From Clostridia bacterium (GTDB taxonomy: Bacteria > Bacillota > Clostridia > Oscillospirales > UBA644), in NCBI GenBank assembly GCA_017623475.1, contig JAGAPC010000034.1:1-60609 (forward strand): a DNA stretch of 60,609 bases, in the 5' to 3' direction. The notes under the pieces are model-generated. The model was not told the DNA's origin. It saw only the letters and a list, made by a program, of their open reading frames with translations, and made no database searches. The translations under genes were made by a program, and so were the position numbers. Position 1 is the first letter of the stretch, and each line of letters begins with the position of its first letter. This document shows positions 1-7,443 of this stretch, in pieces.

Positions 1-134
1 ACCACCTCGTAGCCTTCCTCCTTCAGAGCAAGGCAGGCTTGGGTTCCGGCGTAGTCAAATTCAGCCGCTTGACCGATGACGATGGGACCGGAGCCGATGA
101 TAAGGATCTTTTTAATGTCAGTTCTTTTAGGCAT
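1..134 (-). CDS. carB: carbamoyl-phosphate synthase large subunit, N-terminal fragment
   Basis: Only the first 44 or so codons are inside the window; the gene continues past position 1. The translation begins [20 protein letters not shown] and goes on with [14 protein letters not shown], the canonical CarB N-terminus that opens the first ATP-grasp synthetase half. CarB makes carbamoyl phosphate from bicarbonate, ammonia supplied by CarA, and ATP, for pyrimidine and arginine synthesis. The start is fixed by an AGGAGG-type site just upstream (about 144-150). It lies 36 bases downstream of pyrC on the same strand, so the two are probably co-transcribed from the promoter near 1.5 kb. Identity is secure despite truncation. 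Confidence 0.95.
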   Translation of the reverse strand, partial: MPKRTDIKKILIIGSGPIVIGQAAEFDYAGTQACLALKEEGYEV

Positions 135-170
135 TTTGGTTGCCTCCTTTATATAATCAACGTTAGTTTA

Positions 171-1367
171 TCACTTCATTAAATTTCCGCCGAAGACGGT
201 GGCGACGTGTTTTCCGTACAGTTCCATGCCTTCGAAGGGGGTTGCCCTGCCCTTGGTTGCAAAGGCTTGGGGATCGACGGTGTATTTCCTATTCAGATCC
301 CACAGGCTCCAATCGTTGCCCAAGGGAATTTGAAAGCGTTTTCGTGGGGCGTAAGCCATCAGATCCACCACCTTTTCCAGGGTCAGAATCCCGGGCTTTA
401 CCAGATGGGTGTACATGGCGGGGAACGCCGTTTCCAGCCCGACGATGCCGAACAGACTTTCCTCTAACCCCCGGCTTTTTTCTTCCGCCGTGTGGGGGGC
501 GTGGTCGGTGGCGATCATGTCGATGGTGCCGTCTAAAATTCCCTCGATCAGCGCTTCCTTATCCGCGGCGGAGCGTAGGGGCGGATTCATCTTCCACTTG
601 CCGTCCTCCTGAAGGTTGGAATCGTCGAAGATCAGATAGTGGGGCGCCGTTTCGCAGGTGACGTCCAGCCCCGCTTTTTTTGCTTTGCGGATCAAATCCA
701 CGCTTTCCTTTGCCGAAACGTGGCACACGTGGTAGGCACAGCCGATTTCGGAGACCAATTTCAGATCCCGTTCAATCTGCAGATATTCGCACGCCGAGGG
801 GATCCCCTTGTGTCCGTGGGCTTTTGCGTAATCCCCCAAATGGATACAACCGCCTTTCAGCGCATTGACCTCCGTATGGGCGGCGATGATTTTGCCAAGG
901 GCTTTTGCCCGACGCATGGCTTGTGCCATCATTTCGTCCGATTGCACCCCTCTGCCGTCGTCGGAAAAGGCGACGACCTTTTCTGCCATTCCTTCCAGAT
1001 CCGCCAAGGTGTTTCCCAATTCCCCCACGGTAATCGCGCCGTAAGGATAAACGGAAATCAGCGCCTTTTCTTTGATGGCGTCCAGCTGCAGCTGAAGATG
1101 CTCCTTCGAATCGGGAACCGGGTTCAGATTCGGCATGGTGCAGACGGCGGTATATCCGCCCTTCGCCGCCGCCAAAGAGCCGGTGGCAATATCTTCTTTG
1201 CAACAAAAACCCGGCTCGCGAAAATGAACGTGCACGTCGCAAAAGCCGGGAATAACGGTATATTCGGTTTTATCAATGGCGCGAAGATCGGAAAAGGAAG
1301 AAAACTCCGAAGCGCTCTTCGGTTGGTTCGGCATATTGATGGGCGTTGCGTATTGAATCCGATCCAT
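171..1367 (-). CDS. pyrC: dihydroorotase, class I
   Basis: Catalyses reversible cyclisation of carbamoyl aspartate to dihydroorotate, the third step of UMP synthesis. Visible amidohydrolase metal motifs are HVHFREPG near the N-terminus, AFSDDG, AAHTE, HVCHVS and ATDHAPH. The bridging aspartate in AFSDDG fits the class I enzymes. Length, 398 residues, is slightly below the usual 420-430. I chose ATG 1367 because GGAGG sits 5 bases upstream at 1373-1377. An upstream in-frame start at 1430 would put codons across a terminator hairpin, so it is rejected. The gene precedes carB and follows a leader with attenuator-like structure, so pyrimidine-dependent control is likely (inference). Confidence 0.95.
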   Translation of the reverse strand: MDRIQYATPINMPNQPKSASEFSSFSDLRAIDKTEYTVIPGFCDVHVHFREPGFCCKEDIATGSLAAAKGGYTAVCTMPNLNPVPDSKEHLQLQLDAIKEKALISVYPYGAITVGELGNTLADLEGMAEKVVAFSDDGRGVQSDEMMAQAMRRAKALGKIIAAHTEVNALKGGCIHLGDYAKAHGHKGIPSACEYLQIERDLKLVSEIGCAYHVCHVSAKESVDLIRKAKKAGLDVTCETAPHYLIFDDSNLQEDGKWKMNPPLRSAADKEALIEGILDGTIDMIATDHAPHTAEEKSRGLEESLFGIVGLETAFPAMYTHLVKPGILTLEKVVDLMAYAPRKRFQIPLGNDWSLWDLNRKYTVDPQAFATKGRATPFEGMELYGKHVATVFGGNLMK

Positions 1368-1381
1368 AAAATCCTCCATAT

Positions 1382-1457
1382 AAAAAAATTCTGCCCGAGT
1401 ACGGCAGAACAGACCGACGGTTCGTTGCACCGTCCGGAGTTGGAACTGATCTTGCCG
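1382..1457 (-). promoter_or_regulatory. candidate transcription attenuator in the pyrC leader
   Basis: On the minus strand the leader holds an intrinsic terminator: arms 1403-1409 and 1389-1395 (TTCTGCC/GGCAGAA), followed by seven T at 1382-1388. The bases at 1446-1457 can instead pair with 1402-1412 (CGGCA, GA and CAG blocks), which would break the terminator's 5' arm. A third hairpin (1416-1421 with 1429-1434) lies in the loop. Competing structures upstream of a pyrimidine operon suggest attenuation. I could not match a full PyrR binding loop, so the ligand is unknown. Confidence 0.6.
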
Positions 1458-1503
1458 ATCTCTCGTATCGTCTTAAAGATTGTCCTATTAAATTACTTTA
1501 TAT

Positions 1504-1532
1504 ATTATAACATACGGACGGGACAATGTCAA
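1504..1532 (-). promoter_or_regulatory. sigma-A promoter of pyrC-carB
   Basis: On the minus strand, -35 TTGACA is at 1527-1532 and -10 TATAAT at 1504-1509, with a 17-base spacer. Both boxes are perfect matches. The leader to the pyrC start is about 130 bases, long enough for the attenuator. Confidence 0.88.
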
Positions 1533-1602
1533 GAGGAAAGAGCAAACTTTTTTTGACATAAAGCCCCGCGGATTTTAAAATATTAAAAAAGTGTGAATTT
1601 CC

Positions 1603-1631
1603 TTGACAAGAATCGAAAAAGCAGTTATACT
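1603..1631 (+). promoter_or_regulatory. sigma-A promoter of the glycosidase-like gene
   Basis: TTGACA at 1603-1608 and TATACT at 1626-1631 with a 17-base spacer, about 30 bases before the start codon of the next gene. Confidence 0.85.
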
Positions 1632-1666
1632 TTCCTTAAACGAAACCACTTGACAGGAGTATTCCC

Positions 1667-3577
1667 ATGGATTATTTCAAGTTATGCAAAAACGGAATCC
1701 GATGGACGGTTCGAAAAGGACAGGTTCATACCGATAATATTGAAATGGCAGGCTTCCGGACGGCTGACGTAGTGACCTACGGCGTTGCCGAGGGGGGCGT
1801 TGCGGTCTTCGGGCGGTATTGCGTGTTTCCCACGCTTCGTACCATTCCGAACAATACCCACGCGTCTCTGCGCAAGCCCTTTGAACCGGAAAGCTTTCCG
1901 GTGATTCTTGCGGACGGGAATCAAGAAGCAGAGCAAGCCGTTTCCTTTACCCTGGACGGAATTCTGACCGCCAAAACCAAGACCTCCCACTACGAAATTA
2001 TCCGTGAGTTCTTCCCCTCGGAGCATCTTCGGGCGGCGATTGAACGCACGACCGTAAAGAATATTACCGAAAATCCGGTGCGGATTTCCCTTTCCACCCC
2101 CGAGGTGGTTCTCGACGGAGAGGTTCGGGGAACGAAGGGGATGTACCAGCTGGAGGTGGTTCACGACGCGGTGGACGAAATTCTCGAACCCGGCGAAAGC
2201 ATCGCTTTTGACCTTGCCTGTACCGGGCGCACCGCCAACGAGCCCTTGGTTCTCGTCGATGGGGAAAAGGAAAAAGCCCGTCGCCGCCGCCGTTGCAGAG
2301 AATTGATGAACGCCGTTACCCTCACGTCCGACGACAAGGAGTTGGACACCATGTTCCGCTTTGCCTGTCTGCGGGCAGGGGAGAGTATTTTCCGTACCAT
2401 CACCGGAGATATCCACGCTCCCGGCGGAACGCACTATTACGCCGCGTCCTGGTGTAACGACCAGGTGGAATACGCCGGTCCCTGGTTTGCCCAAACGGGG
2501 GATAAGGTCGATCTGAACGCGTCCATGAACGCTTACGGACATTATATGCCCTTTATGAGTGATTCTTACCATCACATTCCCTCGTCGGTTATCAGCGAGG
2601 GGTTGGACATCTGGGAAGGAAAGGGCGATCGGGGCGACGCTGCCATGTACCTGTTCGGCGGCTCGTTCTTCGCTTTGGTCTGCGATAATGACGAATATAC
2701 GCAAAAACTGTGGAAAGCCCTGAAATGGTGCGCCGAATACTGTCATCGGAACACCTCTCCCGAGGGCGTCGTCTGCTCCGATACCGACGAGTTAGAGGGG
2801 CGGATTCCCACCGACGGACACGCCAACCTTTCCACCTCCTGCCTGGCGTACGGCGGATATTTGCTGATTGCAAATTTGGCGGATCAATTAGGCGAATCCG
2901 ATCTTGCGGCACAATACCGTGCCTGGGCAGAGGATCTGAAAAACGCCATCGAATCCTACTTCGGGGACGATATGCACGGCTTTCGGACTTACCGCTATTC
3001 CAAAGGACACGATACCCTGCGTTCCTGGATCTGCCTGCCCCTGTGCATGAAGATCTTCGACCGCAAGGACGATACCTTAAACGCGCTGTTTTCCCCCTAT
3101 TTGTGGACGAAAAACGGAATGTTGTCCTGCGAACGGGGAGAGGAAAACAACAACGATACGGTCTGGGATCGTTCCACCCTGTTCGGGTTCAAAGGCTCGT
3201 TCATCGCCGATCGGGTTGATCCCGCGTGGGATTCTCTGAAGCAATACGTCCACACCCGTCTGCTGGGCGAGCGCGTTCCCTACGCCGTGGAAGCCTATCC
3301 GGAGGGGAATATGCGCCACCTCAGCGGAGAAAGCGCCCTGTTCTGCCGCATTATTACCGAAGGATTGTTCAAGCTTTGGCCCTTGGGAAGCGGAAAATAT
3401 TCCGTCACCCCCACCCTGCCCGGTCAACTGACCCGCCTGAATCTGGACGGCTGGTTCTTGGGCGGTCACCGCATTTCCCTGCACATGGAACGGGGCAAGC
3501 CCTGCCGGATCTACAAAGACGGCACCCTCCTTTCCCAATGTGAAATCGGCAAAGAAACGGTCATCGACGTGAGATAA
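1667..3577 (+). CDS. six-hairpin glycosidase-like protein
   Basis: A 636-residue protein without signal peptide, so probably cytoplasmic. The first 200 or so residues look like a beta-rich domain. From about residue 205 the sequence is helical and resembles the (alpha/alpha)6-barrel glycosidases, in the style of amylo-alpha-1,6-glucosidase and MGH1-like proteins. Notable aromatic and acidic stretches are YYAASWCNDQVEYAG near residue 262 and DTDELEGRIPTDGHANL near 375. The exact substrate cannot be assigned. AGGAG lies 8 bases before the ATG. It stands alone between its own promoter and terminator, so it looks monocistronic. Assignment to a sugar-hydrolase fold is moderately sure; alternatives are a phosphorylase-like or catalytically inactive relative. 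Confidence 0.6.
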   Translation: MDYFKLCKNGIRWTVRKGQVHTDNIEMAGFRTADVVTYGVAEGGVAVFGRYCVFPTLRTIPNNTHASLRKPFEPESFPVILADGNQEAEQAVSFTLDGILTAKTKTSHYEIIREFFPSEHLRAAIERTTVKNITENPVRISLSTPEVVLDGEVRGTKGMYQLEVVHDAVDEILEPGESIAFDLACTGRTANEPLVLVDGEKEKARRRRRCRELMNAVTLTSDDKELDTMFRFACLRAGESIFRTITGDIHAPGGTHYYAASWCNDQVEYAGPWFAQTGDKVDLNASMNAYGHYMPFMSDSYHHIPSSVISEGLDIWEGKGDRGDAAMYLFGGSFFALVCDNDEYTQKLWKALKWCAEYCHRNTSPEGVVCSDTDELEGRIPTDGHANLSTSCLAYGGYLLIANLADQLGESDLAAQYRAWAEDLKNAIESYFGDDMHGFRTYRYSKGHDTLRSWICLPLCMKIFDRKDDTLNALFSPYLWTKNGMLSCERGEENNNDTVWDRSTLFGFKGSFIADRVDPAWDSLKQYVHTRLLGERVPYAVEAYPEGNMRHLSGESALFCRIITEGLFKLWPLGSGKYSVTPTLPGQLTRLNLDGWFLGGHRISLHMERGKPCRIYKDGTLLSQCEIGKETVIDVR

Positions 3578-3590
3578 TGATGAATGAAAA

Positions 3591-3628
3591 CACTCTCCGA
3601 TTCATGAGTCGGGGAGTGGTTTTTGTTT
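3591..3628 (+). terminator. intrinsic terminator after the glycosidase-like gene
   Basis: Ten-base arms 3591-3600 and 3609-3618 (CACTCTCCGA/TCGGGGAGTG, one mismatch) around an 8-base loop, then GTTTTTGTTT. Confidence 0.85.
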
Positions 3629-3645
3629 CAAGCCGCCATGTTTCC

Positions 3646-3674
3646 TTGCAATTTATTCGCTTTTGTGATATAAT
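3646..3674 (+). promoter_or_regulatory. sigma-A promoter of sfsA
   Basis: TTGCAA at 3646-3651 and TATAAT at 3669-3674, 17-base spacer, 29 bases before the sfsA ATG. Confidence 0.8.
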
Positions 3675-3703
3675 AATACCATCACAAGAAATATAGGTGC
3701 ATT

Positions 3704-4399
3704 ATGAGGTACAATCACATCGTTTCCGCAAAATTTCTCCGTCGGGTCAATCGGTTTATCGCCCACGTGGAATTGGACGGAAAAGAAATCGTCGTCCACG
3801 TGAAAAATACCGGTCGGTGCAAGGAATTGCTGATTCCCGGGTGTACCGTGTATCTGGAACGGTCGGACAACCCCAACCGAAAAACCCAATACGACCTGGT
3901 GACGGTGGAAAAGCTTCGTCCCGGAAAGCCGCCCCTGACGGTAAATATGGATTCCCAGGCAGCCAACGATATCGCCTTGGAATGGCTGAAAAAAGGGGTG
4001 TTGTTTTCTCCCGACGCCGCAATCCGCAGAGAGGTGTTTTACGGCGGATCTCGGTTTGATTTTTACGTGGAGGACGGCAATCGGAAGGCGTTCGTGGAGG
4101 TAAAGGGCGTGACCCTGGAGACCGACGGCGTTGCCGCCTTTCCCGACGCTCCCACGGTTCGGGGAGTCAAACATTTGCGTGAATTGACCGCAAGTTTGCA
4201 GGATGGCTATGAAGCCTACGTTTTATTTGTGATTCAAATGAAAGAAATTTCGGTTTTGCACCCCAACGATGAGACCCACAAAGAATTCGGCGACGCGCTG
4301 CGGTCTGCGGCGTCTTCGGGGGTTCGAGTGTTGGCGGTGGACTGTAACGTAATCCCCGGAGAAGTAGTTGCCGACGCGTTGATTCCGGTGGAATTGTAA
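3704..4399 (+). CDS. sfsA: DNA/RNA nuclease SfsA family protein
   Basis: 231 residues, the usual SfsA length. Recognisable blocks are the N-terminal OB-like region with HVKNTGRCKELL, and the C-terminal nuclease-like part with VEVKGVTLE, FPDAPTVRG and a K-H-L segment. The family was named from a sugar-fermentation-stimulation phenotype in E. coli; more recent work treats it as a PD-(D/E)XK-like nuclease. The cellular role here is not shown by the sequence. The ribosome site is weak (AGGTG). The ZIP transporter starts 12 bases after its stop, so the two form a small operon. Confidence 0.9.
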   Translation: MRYNHIVSAKFLRRVNRFIAHVELDGKEIVVHVKNTGRCKELLIPGCTVYLERSDNPNRKTQYDLVTVEKLRPGKPPLTVNMDSQAANDIALEWLKKGVLFSPDAAIRREVFYGGSRFDFYVEDGNRKAFVEVKGVTLETDGVAAFPDAPTVRGVKHLRELTASLQDGYEAYVLFVIQMKEISVLHPNDETHKEFGDALRSAASSGVRVLAVDCNVIPGEVVADALIPVEL

Positions 4400-4411
4400 A
4401 GGAGAGATTTT

Positions 4412-5167
4412 ATGGAAATGGTACTTTTGACCGCCCTTGGTGTGGGCGGAGCCACCGCCGTGGGCGCGGTCATCGGTTTTGCGTTTAAAAAAATATCCCA
4501 CCGCTTCAGCGACGTGGTTCTGTCCTTTGCGGCGGGAGTTATGCTGGCGGCGGCGGTGCTTGGGTTGATTTTGCCGTCGTTGGAATACGGCGGGAAATTC
4601 GGTCTTTTCATGACCGTCGGCGGAATCTTTGCCGGTGCTTTATGCTTGAATTTGATTGATAAATTAGTGCCCCATCTTCATAAATTGGTGGGGGCAGACC
4701 CGGAAAATCACGTAGGAAATGCAAAATTGAGCAAGGTGCTTCTGTTCGTGACCGCCATCGCCATTCACAACCTGCCCGAGGGCATCGCCGCCGGGGTGGG
4801 ATTCGGTTCGGGGGATACCCATCAGGCGCTTTTGATCGCCGGGGGAATCGCTCTGCAGAATATCCCCGAAGGCATGGTAATTATCGGACCGATGCTGGCG
4901 GCAGGGGTTTCTCCCGCAAAAACCTTGGCGCTGGCGCTGGTAACCGGCTTGGTGGAGGTATTGGGCACGCTGTTGGGATATTTCGCCGTCTCGGTTTCTG
5001 CGGCAATCTTGCCCTTTGCCCTGGCGTTTGCCGGAGGCACGATGCTGTACGTCATCAGCGATGAAATGATCCCCGAAACCCACGCCCACGGAAGCCAGCG
5101 GGGGGCAACCTACGCCCTTTTGGTCGGCTTTTGCGTCATGCTGATCTCCGACGTTCTGTTGGGATAA
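4412..5167 (+). CDS. ZIP family metal transporter
   Basis: 251 residues with about eight hydrophobic segments. It carries the two signature metal-site motifs of ZIP transporters, HNLPEGIAAGVGFG and QNIPEGMVI, in adjacent membrane helices. ZIP proteins import zinc or related divalent cations across the cytoplasmic membrane; prokaryotic members are of the ZupT/GufA type. A histidine- and glutamate-bearing stretch (DKLVPHLHKLVG) lies in the variable loop. It follows sfsA closely with an AAGGAGAG site, and its stop almost abuts the convergent Crp/Fnr gene. Metal specificity cannot be read from the sequence. Confidence 0.9.
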   Translation: MEMVLLTALGVGGATAVGAVIGFAFKKISHRFSDVVLSFAAGVMLAAAVLGLILPSLEYGGKFGLFMTVGGIFAGALCLNLIDKLVPHLHKLVGADPENHVGNAKLSKVLLFVTAIAIHNLPEGIAAGVGFGSGDTHQALLIAGGIALQNIPEGMVIIGPMLAAGVSPAKTLALALVTGLVEVLGTLLGYFAVSVSAAILPFALAFAGGTMLYVISDEMIPETHAHGSQRGATYALLVGFCVMLISDVLLG

Positions 5168-5168
5168 T

Positions 5169-5828
5169 TTACAGTAATTCAAAGTCGCTTTTCCGACACG
5201 TTAAGATTCCTTCTTTGCGCAATTTCGAGATCTCCGCGGAAAGTCCGCTTCGATCCACCTCCAGATAATCCGCCAATTCCTGACGGTCGAAGGGAATGGT
5301 AAATTTGGTGCTGCTTTTTTGCGTCGCCTGCAACGTCAGATACGCCATCAATTTTCCCCGGGTGGTGCGGTGGGAAATGATTTCCGCCCGCTGATGCAGA
5401 CGGATGCTCTTTTGTGCGGTGATTTTCAATAGATTGTAGATCATCTGCTGATGGAAGGCGCAGGCGTTGCAGCAGGCTTGAGTAATGCGGCGACAATCCA
5501 GCAAGATTACGGCGCAGTCCTCCGTTGCCGTCACCGAAATCGGAAGCCGTTCCACCCCGGCGCAGGCAAAGGATTCGGCAAACAATTCCCCCGAATCCAC
5601 CACCGAAACGATGGTGCGGTTGCCGTTGTAGTCGATTCGTTCGATCTGTGCCGCGCCGCTGCAGAGCAATCCGATATAGACGGCAGGCTCTCCCTCCGAA
5701 AAAATTGAGCTTCCCTTTTTATATTGCCGTTCCTTTGCTCCGAGGCACCCCAGCATGGGGGATAGATCCCGTTCCTCGATTCCTGCAAACAACGGGGATT
5801 GTTTCAAAATCGAAAAATATTGCTCCAT
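5169..5828 (-). CDS. Crp/Fnr family transcriptional regulator
   Basis: 219 residues: an N-terminal cyclic-nucleotide-like beta-barrel (about residues 8-120) with KGSSIFSEGEPAVYIGLL, a dimerisation helix, and a C-terminal winged helix with the DRQELADYLEVDRSGLSAEI recognition region. The barrel lacks an obvious cysteine set for an Fe-S cluster, so the ligand is unknown. ATG 5828 follows GGAGG by 4 bases; a longer reading frame to 5906 has no such site. It is divergent from an Fe-S protein gene with overlapping promoters, which suggests joint control. Its own leader contains a palindrome (5842-5855). Confidence 0.88.
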   Translation of the reverse strand: MEQYFSILKQSPLFAGIEERDLSPMLGCLGAKERQYKKGSSIFSEGEPAVYIGLLCSGAAQIERIDYNGNRTIVSVVDSGELFAESFACAGVERLPISVTATEDCAVILLDCRRITQACCNACAFHQQMIYNLLKITAQKSIRLHQRAEIISHRTTRGKLMAYLTLQATQKSSTKFTIPFDRQELADYLEVDRSGLSAEISKLRKEGILTCRKSDFELL

Positions 5829-5841
5829 ACGTCCTCCGTTC

Positions 5842-5899
5842 GTTGAAAATTCAACATACATTTTTTCTTCATTATAGTATAATATGCTCGTAAAGTCAA
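5842..5899 (-). promoter_or_regulatory. promoter of the Crp/Fnr gene with 14-bp palindrome in the leader
   Basis: Minus-strand -35 TTGACT is at 5894-5899 and -10 TATAAT at 5871-5876, spacer 17. A perfect palindrome GTTGAAAATTCAAC occupies 5842-5855, between the promoter and the ribosome binding site, where a bound repressor could act as a roadblock. A plus-strand TATAAT at 5878-5883 overlaps this promoter and could serve the divergent Fe-S gene. The palindrome is two bases shorter than the usual Fnr spacing. Confidence 0.7.
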
Positions 5900-5932
5900 G
5901 GAACAAAAATTGACAAATTGCAAAGGAGCGTA

Positions 5933-6631
5933 ATGATGATCCGTAAAATAATTAAAATCGACGAAGAAAAATGTAACGGCTGCGGTGCTTGCGCCTCCGC
6001 CTGTCATGAAGGCGCCATTGAAATGATCGACGGAAAAGCACGGCTGACCCGGGAGGATTATTGCGACGGTCTGGGGGATTGTCTTCCTGCCTGCCCCACC
6101 GGAGCGATCTCATTTGAAGAACGGGAAGCCCCCGCTTACGACGAGGTTGCCGTGCAAAGGGCAAAAAGCGAAAAAATGCCGGAAAAGCTTCCTTGCGGCT
6201 GCCCGGGAACCAACTCCAAACGGATTCAGCGCGCCCCCCAATCCTGCAAAATGCCGGTCGCTTCCGTCGAAAGTCGGTTGTCCCAATGGCCGGTGCAGAT
6301 CCAATTAGCCCCCGTGAACGCCCCTTATTTCGACGGAGCAGATCTTCTGATCGCCGCCGATTGCACCGCCTACGCCTACGGTAATTTCCACAATGAATTT
6401 ATGCGGAATCGGATCACGCTCATCGGCTGTCCCAAGCTGGACGGCGTGGATTATTCGGAAAAGCTGACGCAGATCATCGCCCGCAATAATATCAAATCGG
6501 TCACCGTGGTTCGCATGGAGGTTCCCTGCTGCGGCGGAATCGAAAACGCCGTCAAAAATGCGCTGATGGCGGCGGGAAAATGGATTCCCTGGCAGGTGGT
6601 CACGATTTCCACCGACGGACGGATTTTGTAA
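5933..6631 (+). CDS. 4Fe-4S dicluster-binding protein
   Basis: 232 residues. The N-terminal 65 residues carry two ferredoxin-type clusters: CNGCGACASAC with CP at the second cluster, and CDGLGDCLPACPTG. The rest includes a conserved-looking half with QLAPVNAPYFDGADLLIAAD and a cysteine pair in EVPCCGGIE. Proteins of this layout are found next to Crp/Fnr regulators in Clostridia, but their reaction is not established to my knowledge; electron transfer or redox sensing is an inference. AAGGAG precedes the ATG at 5933; a second ATG follows immediately at 5936. It is divergent from the Crp/Fnr gene. Confidence 0.82.
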   Translation: MMIRKIIKIDEEKCNGCGACASACHEGAIEMIDGKARLTREDYCDGLGDCLPACPTGAISFEEREAPAYDEVAVQRAKSEKMPEKLPCGCPGTNSKRIQRAPQSCKMPVASVESRLSQWPVQIQLAPVNAPYFDGADLLIAADCTAYAYGNFHNEFMRNRITLIGCPKLDGVDYSEKLTQIIARNNIKSVTVVRMEVPCCGGIENAVKNALMAAGKWIPWQVVTISTDGRIL

Positions 6632-6659
6632 GGAAAACGATATGTTTTTTTGATTAAAA

Positions 6660-6676
6660 TAAACCGAATCGGTTTA
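6660..6676. repeat. perfect 8-1-8 inverted repeat before the DUF523 gene
   Basis: TAAACCGA-A-TCGGTTTA, ending 16 bases before the next start codon. It could be an operator or a short mRNA hairpin. There is no T-run on the plus strand after it, so it is not a plain terminator. Confidence 0.55.
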
Positions 6677-6692
6677 AGAAACGAGAGAGAAA

Positions 6693-7109
6693 ATGAAGGT
6701 AATGGTCAGCGCCTGTCTGATGGGCAGAGATTGTAAGTACAACGGCGGAAACAACTTTTCCGAAGCATTGGCGGAATATTTAAAGGATAAGCAGGTCGTC
6801 GAGGTCTGTCCCGAGGTGTTGGCAGGCTTCCCCGTCCCCCGCCCTCGGATTGAACGGGTCAACGGCAGGGTGTTTGACGAATTCGGGAAAGACGTTCACG
6901 ACGCCTGTCTCTCCGGGGTTCAGAAGGCGGTAGCCCTTGCAAGATCTGAAAAAATCGACCTTGCAATTCTGCAATCCCGAAGCCCCTCCTGCGGAGTCAA
7001 CGAGATCTACGACGGCACCTTTTCCGGCGTTCGGATTTCGGGGCACGGACTGTTTGCGGAGGAATTGATCCGCGCCGGCTTCCCGGTTCTCGACGTGGAA
7101 GATCTGTAA
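6693..7109 (+). CDS. DUF523 family protein
   Basis: 138 residues with the family hallmark near the N-terminus, SACLMGRDCKYNGGNN, plus CPEVLAGFPVPRP and QSRSPSCGV. DUF523 proteins are small, cysteine-containing cytoplasmic proteins of unknown function, often annotated by the YbbK name. The conserved cysteines and polar motifs could form a metal or cofactor site, which is inference only. It follows the Fe-S protein by 61 bases with a palindrome between them. It is followed by a 191-bp repeat element that carries terminator-like hairpins. Confidence 0.85.
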   Translation: MKVMVSACLMGRDCKYNGGNNFSEALAEYLKDKQVVEVCPEVLAGFPVPRPRIERVNGRVFDEFGKDVHDACLSGVQKAVALARSEKIDLAILQSRSPSCGVNEIYDGTFSGVRISGHGLFAEELIRAGFPVLDVEDL

Positions 7110-7173
7110 TGCGTAAAAAAGATTTTTCCATGGAAAGAGATTTTCTCATAACCATAAGAAACACGGGATTCAC

Positions 7174-7364
7174 ACCGTCCCTCCACTGCTTTGCAGTCCC
7201 CCTCCCCTTACACAGGGGAGGTTTAATTTTTGTGCATTTTTCAATGGTTTTTCTCTGTTCAAAAGCGACCGTTTGAACGGAGGTCAACAAATGAATCACG
7301 CACAAATATAAGGCTCCCCTGTGTAAGGGGAGCTGGCTCGCCGGCGGCGAGACTGAGGGGCTGT
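7174..7364. repeat. 191-bp composite hairpin element, copy 1
   Basis: Each end carries a self-complementary G/C hairpin (CTCCCCTTACACAGGGGAG at 7202-7220 and its inverted form at 7313-7332). The outer ends are imperfect inverted repeats, ACCGTCCCTC versus GAGGGGCTGT. The whole element recurs reverse-complemented at 22338-22528 with exactly the same length. Together with the flanks it fills the 334-base gap after the DUF523 gene. The left hairpin is followed by a T-rich stretch and could terminate that gene's transcript. It is MITE-like; no transposase is nearby. Confidence 0.85.
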
Positions 7365-7405
7365 CTTGGCATTTTGTTACTGTCTAAAGTTTATCGATAA
7401 GTTGA

Positions 7406-7436
7406 GAATCCGAAACCGTAAAGCGGTTTCGGATTC
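7406..7436. terminator. 13-bp stem terminator between DUF523 and alcohol dehydrogenase
   Basis: Perfect arms GAATCCGAAACCG (7406-7418) and CGGTTTCGGATTC (7424-7436). The plus side is followed by TTTT. It lies directly behind the stop codon of the minus-strand dehydrogenase, where it probably acts although the minus-side T-run is poor. Confidence 0.7.
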
Positions 7437-7443
7437 TTTTCGT

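Noticed and set aside
1368..1430. N-terminal extension of pyrC
   Set aside because: These codons overlap the terminator hairpin and U-tract, while GGAGG sits properly before the ATG at 1367.
1413..1500. Definite PyrR binding loop
   Set aside because: Only a loose match around GAGAGATCGGC; the canonical loop sequence is not present.
7174..7364. Riboswitch interpretation of the hairpin element
   Set aside because: The inverted second copy lies between convergent genes and the element has terminal inverted repeats, which fits a dispersed repeat better.
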